DNA from: Triatoma infestans | Taxonomy: Eukaryota > Arthropoda > Insecta > Hemiptera > Reduviidae | Direction: 5' to 3' | DNA length: 64,000 nt | Assembly: GCA_011037195.1 (NCBI GenBank) | Contig: JAAEAF010014560.1 | Location: forward strand, 62,001-126,000 | In this document: positions 11,291 to 22,442 of the stretch, piece after piece | Layout of the letters: each line of letters opens with the position of its first letter | Numbering within the stretch: the first letter of the stretch is position 1 | Translations under genes and position numbers: made by a program | The notes under the pieces: model-generated | What the model saw: only the letters and a program-made list of their open reading frames with translations | Database searches by the model: none | Told to the model about the DNA's origin: nothing

Positions 11291-11765
11291 GAGAGAAAGT
11301 ATTCGTAAGTTCTGCTGAATGTGAGCCGTTAAAATTCAAATATTACATGTAGTTGTTATCCATTTAATGGTCCACTTGTTACCGTTCCTTCTCTTCTGGA
11401 GTCAATCTAATCACTTGTATACCTTCCTAGGGAGATTCTTGTTTCTCCACCAACTTTTTATTTCTGTTCGGACAAATGAGTACAATTTGAAGTTTGGAGA
11501 GAACATGCTTTTTATACATTACATAATTGTATAAACAGAAGTAAGATAAAGTAGTGTGAAGGTTTCGTACTCAATTTTATTTTTTTATGATTATTTTATT
11601 TATTTATTATTTTGTGATTTTCCTATCCCTTTCTTTTTTTCTGATGGTTATGGTCTGCCCAAAACAAATTCTTTTTCTTAAATTTCGATTAATCTCAAAA
11701 ACACCTATTGAAATGGTTAAAATTTTACTAGATTATAAATGCGAATTAGAAAAAATAATATATAC
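11291..11765. other. Non-coding AT-rich spacer
   Basis: No gene recognised. A decayed RPT-A terminal block sits at 11540-11580. The plus-strand open frame at 11587-11823 is low-complexity and runs into the next repeat. Confidence 0.5.
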
Positions 11766-12096
11766 TGTAACGCAGCCAGTGGTGTCATCTAGGAGAGGAA
11801 GTAGGAACCTCAAGTTCTCTTAGTGGCCGCTAGGAAGCGCTGGCGGCGCGCTCTCGTTCTCTCTGGAAGGATCGAGAAGGTTCTAGAAGATTCTCCACCG
11901 GTATTAAATAGTGGGACCGCAGAGAGTTGGGAGAGTTTCTTGTTACTAACTAAGTGTACGTTAGTGAAAAGTGTATAAAAAGTGTACAAAGTGAACTTTT
12001 GTGGTTTAAACTGTGAAGTAATTATTATTAAGTGTTGTTATTTTGTAATTTATTGTGTATAACAATAAATTGGTGTTTTCTTTATTGAAGTTTACA
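11766..12096 (+). mobile_element. Probable solo LTR
   Basis: The block begins TGTAACGC and ends TTTACA, so the ends match as TGTAA...TTACA, the usual LTR form. Inside it has a TATA-like box (GTATTAAATA, 11901-11910) followed by GTGGGACCGCAGAG, and a polyadenylation signal AATAAA at 12064-12069 near the end. The GC-rich first part (11820-11890) is unlike its surroundings. No clear target duplication or internal retroviral-type genes flank it, so it may be a solo LTR that has lost its edges. Confidence 0.5.
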
Positions 12097-12449
12097 GTAT
12101 TTCATCTATACGAACCCACTTTAAAACTAATTGCAGTAGCTAGTTCAGAGGAAAAAACATTACAATACCATAGTTTTATCTAACTGATAAGAGGAAAGGT
12201 TAACAGAAAATATTTCTTTGTTATATAATTTGCTTTCAAATAGATGATTATCTGACATCCAGAATCAAGTGCAATTATTCGCTTTAATCGAAAACTTAAA
12301 AAATGGTTTTTTTTTTTTTTTTTTTACTTTCTCTTACTCCTGGTGTGTGTAAATATTGTGGATCTGGGCAACTTTTCGAAATTGAGTTTTCACATGTTTT
12401 GAGAATATACAATTGAGAAAACACATGTTTTGAGGTAATTTGAATATGA

Positions 12450-12790
12450 AAAAAGGTTTCACGAGATATTTTCCGTGATAGCATGTTACTTTTTGAGGTC
12501 ATCGACTGGTTTCAGGCGTTCGCCTCAAATTTGGTTTGTCTTCACATCCTATAACCAAATTATAACATAACCTTACAACCTCCCACACATTTATACAACC
12601 AAAAAACCAACAAGTGTGAGTGTAACAGAAACATTACGTTGAAATGTACTCTCTACACGAACTTGCTATATTTGCTCTGACAATGGATGAAAATCCGACA
12701 CCGGTCAGGAACAAAATGAATATACTTGCTATGAAAGATAAAATGCCAAATGTTATCCAGCCCATCCATATATTGTAAATTTGAATTTTG
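12450..12790. mobile_element. Fold-back element with decayed hammerhead-like motifs
   Basis: The left arm (about 12460-12525, minus sense) carries GGCGAACGCC followed by GAAACCAGTC and GATGACC, the family-i layout, but the CUGANGA box is gone. The right arm (about 12640-12790, plus sense) carries CTGACAATGGATGAAAATCC then GACACCGGTCAGGAAC, the family-ii layout with two core changes. The right end GATGTTATCCAGC...CCCATCCA matches other family-ii ends. Neither motif should cleave. Confidence 0.55.
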
Positions 12791-12859
12791 GACATTATTT
12801 CCACCCCAAAACGAATTAGGTTGGAACTTTCTTTTGTTTAATAAAGCACACATCAAATC

Positions 12860-13465
12860 CTAGAACTTTAATAAGGCTTATGTAGTGTGGAAGTGGGAAA
12901 AATAAATTTGGAAAAATAGTTTAGTGAATTTTGACAATGCTTTAAGTGAAATAATTCTGGGAAATAAAATAGTGAAGTTTAGCTACTTCAAATAGTGTAT
13001 TTTAGTGAAGGAGAAAGAGTCAGATACTATTAAATTAAGGTCAGTGCTATTGAAGAGACAAAGGACAAGAATCCGTTAGGGTAAGACAATGCCACTTGGC
13101 CGACTGTTTTGAGGGGGAGAAAAATTCTCCGCTATAGCAGAGCATTCTTTAAGAGTCTAAATTCTATTTTCAAACAAGAACAGTCGGAATTAGACATTCA
13201 ACCAGAAAATTTGTATCAGGAATCGCTTTCTTAAATTCAGTGCCAATTTAATAAGAGTTTAATATTTAATCTAACTAAATAATTGCTTTTATAAGCATAT
13301 TATAGTGATATTGAAAAGTATTTAAACTTCTTTAAAGATTGTATATTTAATTTAATCTAGCAGTACTTTTCTTATTAAAAATATATACACAAGCCGCTTA
13401 CAAAACCGCTCGTGCTATGCTACTTACAAACATACAACAACAAGCATCACACCAACCACATTTCA
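12860..13465 (+). repeat. Dispersed repeat of about 600 bp, copy 1
   Basis: It matches 33930-34525 in the same orientation. Shared words include CAAGAATCCGTTAGG, AATGCCACTTGGCC, TCAGGAAT, TTAAAGAT and a C-rich 3' part with CTTACAAAC, ACACCAA and ACATTTCA. No protein is conserved between the copies. Both copies follow directly on the right end of a hammerhead-type fold-back, so this may be part of a longer element. Confidence 0.6.
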
Positions 13466-15117
13466 GTTATTTCGACTGGATAGTAAATACCGTATATAAG
13501 AAGACAGGTGTTATTTTCTTATCTCTTAGAAAAATCAGAATTCAATTGCTCAATGCAGTCCGTCTGGGATTGTTGACACATCTTTAGCTGCACTTGTCAG
13601 TCAAGCCTAATTGTATTTTTTTTTATTTAGTAACCGATAAAGATCCGATTTAGTAGACGTTTGCTGAATGCAACTGCTCCTTCTATAACCTTGATAAATT
13701 GTATGATATACGTTGCTATTTAATGGTTGTACCTGAATATTTATTTAATTAATCAAGAAACGATTTACGATTGGTTACAGTAGATGAGATCGTTAATAAA
13801 AATGTTAAAATGAGACTAATTTTAATTTTTTTTTTTTTTTTAACAATATAATGAATGTTTCAGAAACTTATTAACCGGCGAGTCGGGGTCGGAGGGCAGA
13901 CATAGTTGAATAGATAAATTTGGTGCTAAACACTCCAATATACTTCATCCTATTCGACCAATTTACCACAAATTTGGAGTTTTTATAGAATGTTTAATGG
14001 CCTTTTATTTCTGAAGGATATTTGGTAAAGTAATCTTTTACGGGAATCGAATCTGGAGGAAAGACTAAAGTCTCTATTTCCACATACCACTCTCAAATTA
14101 ATGTTTTAAATAAAAGTGATAGGCCTTATGCCATACCTTAGTTGTGGTATGTTATCAACATTAAATTAAATATTTATAAGGTAATTTGAATAAAAAAGTA
14201 AAACGAAAAAAACAATAGAATTAAAGCAGTATAAAATTGCAATTTCAGTTTTTGAGAATTTTGTCGAATATGTTCGTGTAAGCTGATTTAACCTTCCTAA
14301 ACAGAAATTCATTTTTGCACTTCCGTTTTATAATTATCCATTTCTCTCTCACACACACAATCTATCTTTCTCCTTCCGCGCACAGACAAATTCCCTAAAA
14401 TCGTTTTACTTTCTTAAATCAGGAAGCCTTTCGGTTGAGAACTGAACTCTGTGAAAGTTTCATCCTTTCCAAATATTTCTTCTTGCAGCGAGCAGATAAA
14501 GTAAAAATTCTGGTGTGAAACTCTCACACGACCTTTCTCTGACTGCAGTTAATATGAGTTAATATTCGTACAATTATAACATCGACAAATACACTTTAAA
14601 CTTGGATAATTTTGCATGATAGTGCTAGTTTGGATTGTGGAACCGTTCAACACACATCGTGTGTTTAGAATATCAAAATATTCGGATGGTTAAAAGTGTT
14701 TGAAATTTGTATAAATTTGTAGTGACTTTGAAATCAGCAAGAAAATTTTGAACGAATATTATCGAACAATTTACTTAAAAATTAAGTTTAAATAAGTTAA
14801 TTTAAAATTTAATATTGAATTGCATGTTTACTTATGTGATATGAATAATCTGACGTATTGTTAGAATCAAAGCTTGTTATCTTTAGTTTTAAATAAAAGA
14901 CCACATACATAACGCTAAATGTATGTCTCAGGCTACGTCACAATAAAACTTATGATTTGTTTATACTGACATTAATCACATATTTATTGAACATTCCAGC
15001 CAGCTTTGGCATCACTATAGTAATTTTGTGACAGCGAAATTAAACAATGGAGGAAAAAGGGAATTAGAGAAACACTGGTGGGACACGATGGGGTGGTGCA
15101 TCTAGGCTAAAAGATTT
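13466..15117. other. Non-coding, eroded repeats
   Basis: No gene recognised. A fragment resembling an RPT-A module lies at about 13990-14300 and a decayed terminal block at 14505-14560. There is a short CT/CA microsatellite at 14345-14360. Confidence 0.5.
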
Positions 15118-15191
15118 ATTGTTGTTGTGGTTGGTTCCGCAGAACTGGAAAGCATCAGAGATATTTTCCGTGATAGCCTGCTTCTTTTTGT

Positions 15192-15233
15192 GGTCATCGA
15201 CCGATTTCGGGCGTTCGCCCATCTTCAGGATGC
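15192..15233 (-). ncRNA. Hammerhead-like ribozyme motif, core intact
   Basis: Minus strand 5' to 3': GCATC, then CTGAAGA, a hairpin TGGGCGAACGCCC, then GAAAT, CGGTC and GATGACC. CATC and GATG pair as stem I (4 bp). GGGC and GCCC pair as stem II. The stem III segment is minimal (ATCGGT). All invariant hammerhead bases (CUGANGA, GAAA, and UH before cleavage) are present. One extra U sits between CUGAAGA and stem II, as in all copies here. Cleavage would be expected after GTC. Activity is inferred only. Confidence 0.65.
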
Positions 15234-15330
15234 ATTTATCAAACAGTGTAGATAACACAGACTTGCACAGAGTTAGTGTGTAACCGAATTTGCTCTGTGC
15301 AAGTCTGTGTTATCACACTGTTTGACAAAC

Positions 15331-15372
15331 GCATTCTGAAGATGGGCGAACGCCCAAAACCGGTTGATGACC
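15331..15372 (+). ncRNA. Hammerhead-like motif, core lost
   Basis: Inverted partner of the motif at 15192-15233. CTGAAGA and the hairpin are kept, but GAAA has become AAAA and the cleavage triplet GTC is now GTT. Loss of the invariant G should abolish cleavage. Confidence 0.6.
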
Positions 15373-15464
15373 ATAACAAAAAAGCAGGTTATCACGGAAG
15401 ATATCTGTGATAAAAGATGTATTTTTTATGTAATATATAAGACGTAGAGACTTCAAGTACCTTC

Positions 15465-15840
15465 TGTCTATGGTTAGGTTACAATTTAAAGTTCTGGTTG
15501 GTGTATTGACTGGAAACCCTTGGGTAGCTGTCATTTATCCAAAATAGGCAGGACGACTAGTCCTTTTTGTCAGATTTGTGACTATGGAGTCAGGGAAACA
15601 GTACACCACTACTTAGTGAGTGTCCCCGTTTTGCCAGTAATGTGTTTCACTTATTTGTGAGTGCAAAACTCTCAAGGTAATGCTTGGGGAAGTTGGAGTT
15701 TAGGGATATCTTGAGATATTGTACTCAGACCGGTAGATTGCTGCGGAAGTCTTTTTAGAAGTAGATATTTTTTGGGAGGAGGGGGGAACACGAGCGATAC
15801 TGGCTTAGTTCCGGCGCCTTCGGGCACCCATAATTAATAA
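15465..15840 (+). pseudogene. C-terminal Cys/His region of an RNase H-type LINE, broken
   Basis: Read in two frames, the text gives KVLVGVLTGNPWVAVIYPK followed after a shift by TSPFCQICDYGVRETVHHYL. The CxxC followed by paired His is the degenerate zinc-binding motif found at the end of RNase H-bearing LINE proteins; compare LVGFLTGHCGLRRHLYIMGL and CRLCETEEETPMHLMTNC in the family at 58190-58667. Stops follow quickly (15646 onward), with remains such as GEVGV and EILYSD. It is a relic of yet another LINE family. Confidence 0.5.
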
Positions 15841-15972
15841 AAGTAACAATTAATTTATTATTTAAACATAAAGCCGTCTAATGCATAGAACTAACCTAAA
15901 GATAGAACTTTGTCCTGTTAATTCTCTGTCATCTCATTCTTGGAGAATAAAACAGGCAATGGGACATCCCAT

Positions 15973-16337
15973 AACCCTGTAATGGTACCGCAAAGATAAT
16001 GCAACCACAACAGAGTGATTAACCTCTGGTCTTTGTTAACCAGAGAGAAGAGAGGCCCTCTCTGGATAACAGAGACTACTCTCTGACTTAGGCAGGCTAC
16101 AGTGGGAGAACCTATGTATATAAGCTAGTGGGAATCTATCTAGAGGATATCTATCAGATACAACCATACAACTGTACATCGCATCGTGTCGTATCTTTAT
16201 TCTCGCCATTCATTCTATCATTTTCATTATAAAGTCCAGTGCAGTTAGTGTAAACTTAGCTACATTGTATTAGTGTCAGCATATCTCGTTCATTTAATCA
16301 AACCTAATTTCTCTCCTCTACAACCCCATTATAACCC
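15973..16337 (+). mobile_element. Solo LTR with short target duplication
   Basis: The block starts TGTAAT at 15978 and ends CCCCATTAT(A) at 16332-16333. It is flanked by AACCC at 15973-15977 and 16333-16337, a 4-5 bp duplication as left by retroviral-type integrases. A TATA-like box (TATGTATATAAG) lies at about 16114-16125. The last 40 bp match the tandem pair at 56402-56996, so this is one LTR family. No internal coding region remains. Confidence 0.6.
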
Positions 16338-17621
16338 AATACTTATTGAGCAGTATTTCGCTGGTAATGCTATGTCAAATGATATTTTTTGAGATGAATG
16401 ATTAAAATGATTAAATGATTAGTTAGCTGGATTAGTAGACTCTTTACATCGACGATAACTGATTTCCAGTTGTTGTTGGACTCCCAACTTACCATATTTT
16501 GAAAGAATATGGTATTAATCATTTCACATTTTTCTGTTGACAACCTCAAAACAAGAATTATAAAGAAAGAAAACCCAAATAAAAAAAAGAAAAAAGTAAT
16601 ATAAAAAAATAGACAAAAATAATAAATAAAAAAATGTAGAAAATTAACGATGATTGTTACTTAATGCCAACAATAAACGATCTTGTATTTTATCAGTCAT
16701 AGGATGCATATTCTTATTATTTTCTTTCTTTCATTCCTTTCATTCATATTCTTGTTAAAGTATATGCATGCTAAAACGGATAAAATACCAGATGTTATCC
16801 AGCATTGCGGAACCCATCCACATATTCAATAAACGATCTACCTCCTTCCGTTATAATTTTCTATTGCTTTATTCCAAGTGCCAACCATTTCATCATCCAT
16901 TCTCCTACGTTGATCCGTAATCAATAATTCATATCCACCTCGACTGTAAGAATCATAAACAATATCTTTTTTCCGTTTTTCTTTTTTCTTTTCGTCATCA
17001 TTTGGCCAATATAGTCTCCCATAACATCAATCCTTGCTAATAAATTTTCATCAACCTACTCTTTATTTCCTTCGAATAATTATTCCTGGTCTCCATTTTT
17101 TTCCCCCAAAGAAGGATCACTATGATGAAGTTATTATAAAGATTGAATTGTAAATATTTCTTTAAATTGTGTACAAGTTGTAATTCTTTCACTATTTAGA
17201 ATTTAAAGGATCAATATGACAAACGATTGCCTAATTTTATTGCCTTTTTAGTTTATGAAATGGTCCTTGAGGCAAAGATAGAGTGAATTTATTTAGGAAA
17301 TTTAAACATGTTTATTTTGGTTGCCTGTAATCTTACATGTCATTATTTTATTGAATAATAATTTTTAAAAAAATGCTATTGATGTCAACAAATTTTTATT
17401 TAAAAAAATTAACTTCACAACAAAAGACAGCTGTATTATTTGGTAATCTTCCTAAATATGATAATAAAAGACAAAAACAAATTAGTTACACAGTGAAATA
17501 AATATATTATATGAAATTAAATTACATGATTAAATTAAAATGAATTATACGAACATTTAAATTTTAATTACACCACGACAGGAATTCAAAGCAATACCGC
17601 GACAGGAATTCTTTTACCCTT
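16338..17621. other. Non-coding AT-rich DNA with one fold-back end fragment
   Basis: No gene recognised. At about 16762-16830 there is a family-ii fold-back terminus (GCATGCTA, then CAGATGTTATCCAGCATTGC and CCCATCCACATATTC) without its ribozyme motif. The word GCGACAGGAATTC occurs twice, at about 17575 and 17598 (the first with one base changed). Confidence 0.45.
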
Positions 17622-18240
17622 TTAGGTATTTTCGTGATACCCTGTTCTTTTTGGGGTCATCGACAGGTTTCGGGCGTTCGCCCATCATCAGGATGTTTTT
17701 GTCAAAACAGGGTGATAACATAGTTCGCACAGAGCAAATTTAGTTGATACATTGGTTTTAAAAAGTGTTTTTGTTAGGACCTAACTAGGTTAAGAAGGGG
17801 TTCATTGTACCTGGGTGGGTAAACACATGTTTTTCCCTGTTTAAAGGCTAACAGGTACATTGTTCCTTTTAAAAACATCCAGAAAATGGAGATGTAAAAC
17901 TTAAATTACGTTTCTGAAGAAAATTTGCTTTGATAATTAATTGCCCATATTATCTTGCTAATTTATTTTTAATTGTTCTTTGAGTGTAGAAGAAAGCGAA
18001 AGAACACTGTGTCAGCCGTCGGCTACTGTGGAATAATTAATGATAAGAAAGTTTACCCACTCAGATATCAACGAACTCCCTCTCTTAACCTAGTTAGGAC
18101 CTAACAAAAACACTTTAAAACCAGTGTATCAACTAAATTTGCTCAGTGCAAGCCTATGTTGTCACAATGTTTTGACAAAAACATCCCGATGAAGGATGTT
18201 GATGACCACAAAAGAAGCACGCTGTCATGGAAATATCTCT
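17622..18240. mobile_element. Fold-back element with hammerhead-like ribozyme and long arms (family i)
   Basis: The left arm 17622-17815 is repeated inverted at about 18086-18240: both carry TTGATACA, GGTTTTAAA, GTTAGGACCTAACTAGGTTA and the ribozyme region. The unique centre is about 17820-18085. The left ribozyme has the consensus CTGATGA box. The right arm has lost its hairpin (CATCCCGATGAAGGATGTTG). This copy has longer arms than the one at 15118-15416, so the family varies in internal sequence. Confidence 0.7.
17655..17695 (-). ncRNA. Hammerhead-like ribozyme motif with CTGATGA box
   Basis: Minus strand 5' to 3': CATC, CTGATGA, TGGGCGAACGCCC, GAAAC, CTGTC, GATGACC. The CUGAUGA box is the most common natural form. 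Stem I (CATC with GATG) and stem II (GGGC with GCCC) are intact. Stem III has changed from ACCGGT to ACCTGT, which weakens its self-complementarity. Cleavage would be after GTC. Confidence 0.6.
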
Positions 18241-19578
18241 GATGAATAATGTTATCATTTTGCCGGTTCACTCATTTCCAAAAATCATTTAAGGCTTATC
18301 AGAGACAAGATAATCTCGCTTCTTCATTTGTATTGTAAATAGGAATTTCATGAAAGGCAGTCAGCAAGGTAAATTCCATTAGAGCAACATAAATATATAC
18401 AACATGATTCACAGTGGATTTTATCAAATACTAATTAGTTACTGTGTTCCAAATCCAGACGCTGAAAATGCAGAAATGACACCTTAAAATATCCGATGCA
18501 CTACATTTGTTTGACGGGGATACATTGTAGTGGAATGTTTATTCTTAGTAGTGTGGTTAACATTAACAAAGTGACAATAAGAAATATGGAAAATGATTTT
18601 GGGACATACCGTTTTCGAGCTGATTTGAGGTAAACAACAGAATTGATTTAAGATGCAAGAAAGACCAACAGAAGGAAGGCTTCCTAGTGGCTGAAAATTG
18701 TCAACTTTGTCAAGATTGTATGTGTAGAAAGAAGAAACGCAGTTCTCTCTTCGTAACGCAATGATTCGCAGATTCCAAACATAATGCTTACTATCAAGTA
18801 CCTGGAAAATTTCGGAAAATACTTCATATCTACAACAATAAAGTTTCCTATATCCTTTTGCTTAAACTTATTCTAGCTAGGATACCTAAACCTCTGCTGC
18901 TAATGTGCATGTATTTATTTTCCTTATTGCTAACAAAAGTGGGAACAGTTTAATGAAGAAATGGCTGTACGAAGTACTTAAATAAAAACACCTGCTGTAC
19001 TAGTGTTTTAAATGATGCCAGTCGACATTTTGACCTATTTACCAATTATTACAGTCAGCACCATCATATTTTTTCCGCACATTACACACAGCTTATTCAA
19101 ATTAAATAGAACATAAATTATTCCTAAAGAATAATAAAATGTCTGCAGATTTGTTTGTTTGTCAATAATCTTTTTAATGTTATTTCACATATTTAGATAA
19201 ATTATAATTTTTATAGGGTATTTCGACATTTATTAATATAAATTGTAATATGCTAACATCTATTATATTATAAAATTTCAATTCGTTTTTATTTATACTA
19301 TATTTATTATTATTATTTTTATCGTTTTATCGAATAATTCGAGGCCTCTGGACGCTTTAGAAAGCGTAGATATGGAAAGGATTGTCCAGAAAGGTTCGAG
19401 AGGAGTGATTTCTGGCTAAAGGATTTATATGCAAGGTTAGGATTTTATGACATTTATTTATTATTTAATTAACAGAATTTAATTACATTATTGTAAGTAA
19501 GTATAAATAGACATAAATAAAGGTAAAAATACAACAGGTAGGTACTTAAATCAAATGTTTGAGCGTGTCTTATGCAGT
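18241..19578. other. Non-coding AT-rich DNA
   Basis: No gene or named repeat recognised. A 400-bp part (18400-18900) has a more even base composition but no open frame of note. The end (19180-19330) is very AT-rich. Confidence 0.5.
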
Positions 19579-20244
19579 TGTAATGGAATCAGATATTAGA
19601 TGTAATGGAATCGTTTGATGTGTGATTCCTGGAGTAGCAGATGTCTTGAAGAGGGCGGAAGTTAGTTTGAGAGATATGGAAGTTAGTGCTCGAATTATTA
19701 AACGGTTTTTTATATAAAAATAAACTGTATTTTAACAATAATTTAAACGTGATAAATGGTAACTAATAACTATAATAAAATACTTAAATAATAAATAGAA
19801 GATAAATAGCTGATAATTTAGAATGGTTAAAATAACGAGCTAAAGTGCACAACTACGAGAATGATAAGTTGAATATGACTGTGAATTGACGCTCGTGTAT
19901 AGTTTGGTCGTAGATGATATAATAATTCTGTCGTCGTATATCATAGAGTTTATATATACTGTTGTTCACACTCACACCAAGACATCTGTCTTAGTGTGCG
20001 GCCTTGTGCGACCTTCGTAGTTTGCTGCCCTTATTTAGTGGCCATACTTATCGCGGTGCCTGCCTTTTGATGTGAGAATTGATGAAAAGGCTTTGTTGTT
20101 TGTTTGGTTGACCGCGGCTGTCGGCGGCCAACAGTGTTACTGTTTTCACCCTTTGTTGATAGCAGCTGGCTGGAACTACTAGTTGTAATTTATTATTTCT
20201 TTGGTGTACTTTGCCGATGTCAATGACTTTGCCATGTCATTACA
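19579..20244 (-). mobile_element. LTR-like repeat, copy 1
   Basis: It starts TGTAATGG and ends CATTACA, an inverted pair typical of LTRs. Read on the minus strand there is a TATA-like box (AGTATATATAAACTC, about 19949-19963), so transcription would run leftward. A diverged copy in the same orientation lies at 20792-21531; shared words include AGATGTCTTGAAGAGG, CGGAAGTTAGTTT, TTTTAACAATAATTT and GCAGCTGGCTGGAAC. No target duplication is visible. Confidence 0.45.
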
Positions 20245-20270
20245 TCATCCTCGCAAAGTCATTGACACAG
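20217..20270. repeat. Strong hairpin around the LTR-like end
   Basis: TGTCAATGACTTTGC at the left is exactly complementary to GCAAAGTCATTGACA at the right, separated by about 20 bp. The second LTR-like copy lacks this right half. It could be a palindromic insertion or the true inverted end of the element. Confidence 0.6.
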
Positions 20271-20428
20271 TCAATAATTTTTTTTTTAACTTTTTTTTTT
20301 ATTCTGTATGCATTCTTTACTTTGTCAAAATTGAGTGAAAAATTTTTAAAATTCAAAACTAAAATTCTAATCTCAATTTAATATTTTATAGATTCATTTT
20401 ATTCTGGTTTTATTCGGAAGTGGATGTT

Positions 20429-20674
20429 GTTAAATATATCCACTTGGCAAGACTGCGATAGGCAGGCCACGTTGTTAGGATGGAATAAACTGTCATCCCC
20501 AGAAGAGTGCTATTCGGTGAACCGGGAGGTAAAAGATAGGTTGGTAGGCCGAAAATAAGATGAATGGATCAGGTCGCGAATGATGCAAGACAGCTGAACG
20601 TCCGGAATTGGTGGATCACGGCTAAGGATAGAGAATCATGGAGTAGGATTCTTGAGCAGGCCAGGACCCAGTAA
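20429..20674 (+). pseudogene. LINE C-terminal tail with four internal stops
   Basis: A single plus-strand frame of about 80 codons encodes the conserved tail of many insect LINE proteins: LARLR, AGHVVRME, VIPRRVLFGEPGGK, VGRPKIR, MDQVANDARQLNVRNWW, DRESWSRILEQART. Four stop codons interrupt it. At least two replace a Trp that is conserved in this family (RLRWAGH, IRWMD), consistent with single TGG to TAG or TGA transitions. The frame is otherwise unbroken, so this copy decayed by point mutation. It ends at TAA 20672-20674. Confidence 0.65.
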
Positions 20675-20791
20675 TTGGTTGTAGCGCCAAGGAGAGAGAT
20701 TTTATTCTGGCAGTGGAGTCTATTTTAGAACTTTTTGCTGACATAATTAGGTTTTTCCCTAATTTAGATTCTTAAAAATCATTTTCTATAC

Positions 20792-21531
20792 TGTAGTGGA
20801 ATCAATTGTCTTGATTCCTGAGGTATGAAGATAGATGTCTTGAAGAGGGAATTATTAGGCGGAAGTTAGTTTAGAGAGTTATTGCTTGAATTACTAACAC
20901 TGAATTTATAAAAATAGAACATATTTTAACAATAATTTGAATGAGCCTAATGGTAACTACAATTAATATGATTTGATAAAAGTACATAAATAATTTTAAG
21001 AGTTAAATAAAAAATAATTTAAAATGATTATAATAAATAAACTAATATGCACAACTATGAAAATAATTATAAATTAAAACCTTGTATAGGGACGCGCTCG
21101 GAACTCAAGTATAACTGCTGCTGTAAAATGATACTGATATAATAACGTGGCTACTGGTATAATGATTGATGATATAATGATCGATGATATAATGCTATAA
21201 TGATCCCCTCTTCCAGTGGAGCGAAGTTTATATTAGTCTTACTCACACACTGTCAAGTGTGTAAGTAAGTTCTCACACTAAAACATCTCTAGTAGCGTGC
21301 GACCTTGGCCAAGTCGGCGACCAATGTCATTTAGGTCAGTAGCCAGCTTTATCGGTGCTTGTCTTTGATTTAATGTATTGACCCTTGTATAAACAAACGG
21401 ATTTTGTTTGTTTGGCCGCGACCCTTGTCTTGAAGACAGCGGCCGGCTAGGCCACTAGTTATAAATTATTCTTTATTCCAGCAGCTGGCTGGAACCACTT
21501 TGACATTGCTATGACTTTGCATACCAATGTA
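20792..21531 (-). mobile_element. LTR-like repeat, copy 2
   Basis: Diverged copy of 19579-20244 in the same orientation. It has ATGATATAATG-type short repeats at 21150-21200, a TAATATAAACTTC box on the minus strand (near 21230-21240), and ends with GCAGCTGGCTGGAACCAC. The 550 bp between the two copies hold the LINE tail and no retroviral genes, so they are better read as separate solo LTRs than as one element. Confidence 0.4.
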
Positions 21532-22442
21532 GAGATGTTTTTTTATGGTGTGGACAGAGAAAAATGAAGAATAGAAAAAAATTTACACTGATTGAACATT
21601 TAATAAATATTGTTTGAATAAACAGGTTATTCGTAAAGACTTTACAGTATTGTTATAGAAATAATTTGAAGAAAAAATAATTATGTTGACTGCAATTGCG
21701 TCTTTATTGACTATATTAACCATACATACAGAGACCTATTCATTTTTTTTAATTAGTTATCCCAGTAATTTCATTTAAGGGAAGTTTTGAGGGAGGAGTA
21801 AAGTTATGCTTTCTTCAAAAAAGTTTAGATTCATGTATCTTGAAGACAACTAAGTGAGAGTTATAATTTTAGAACAGAATTAGTCAATTATAACTATCTA
21901 AATCGCAGTAGGAGAAAGCCGTGTGAGTGTTTCACTCTAATTTTTTATTTTTTTAATAGTATAAGTAAAAAATGAAGTAGACATCTTTGTTTTTATTATT
22001 TATCTCTATTTTTAGTGGCTACAAACGTTGGCATTTCTAATTTGAAATATTTGATAGGATACCCTTACTACATTACGTATATACTTGTGTAAGGCTGGTA
22101 ATGGTGTAAAAGTTCAAAGACATAAAGCTGTGTAATCCTTCTCTGTACATACATATGTCTGTTTTAACTAGACAGATATTTGATGGGGGGGGGGGCTTGA
22201 CGAATATTATAATATACAGTTAAAATGTGTAATTTATTTAAACGTTTATCGTTAATTTATTGAAACTTATTGAATAAATTATTTTTTAGAATAATAAAAA
22301 GTTTGAATAAACCTATTTTCATAGTTATATAATTGAACTGTTTCCAGATTAAGGATTAATCCAATGGAATTTTGATATTCTTGTGAAATGGTACTGTTAT
22401 GTTGCATATAGTTGAATTTTATGGCTGTTTGTTGTAATATTA
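21532..22442. other. Non-coding AT-rich DNA
   Basis: No gene recognised. Eroded RPT-A sequence is present at about 21760-21950, including a terminal block (GTGTGAGTGTTTCACTC). A run of 12-13 G occurs near 22183-22195. Confidence 0.5.

Larger units (their letters stand above)
15118..15416. mobile_element. Fold-back element with a hammerhead-like ribozyme in each arm (family i)
   Basis: The two arms (15118-15275 and about 15287-15416) are reverse complements, sharing GCACAGAG, CAAGTCTGTGTTATC and the ribozyme block. The left arm ends with GTGGTTGGTTCCGC, a terminal word found in other family-i copies. The right arm stops within the block GATATCTGTGAT and lacks that terminus. The left ribozyme motif keeps its core and the right one has lost it. 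Confidence 0.75.

Noticed and set aside
19579..21531. A single complete LTR retrotransposon bounded by the two repeats
   Set aside because: The interior is only about 550 bp and holds a LINE tail; no gag or pol text is present and no target duplication was found.
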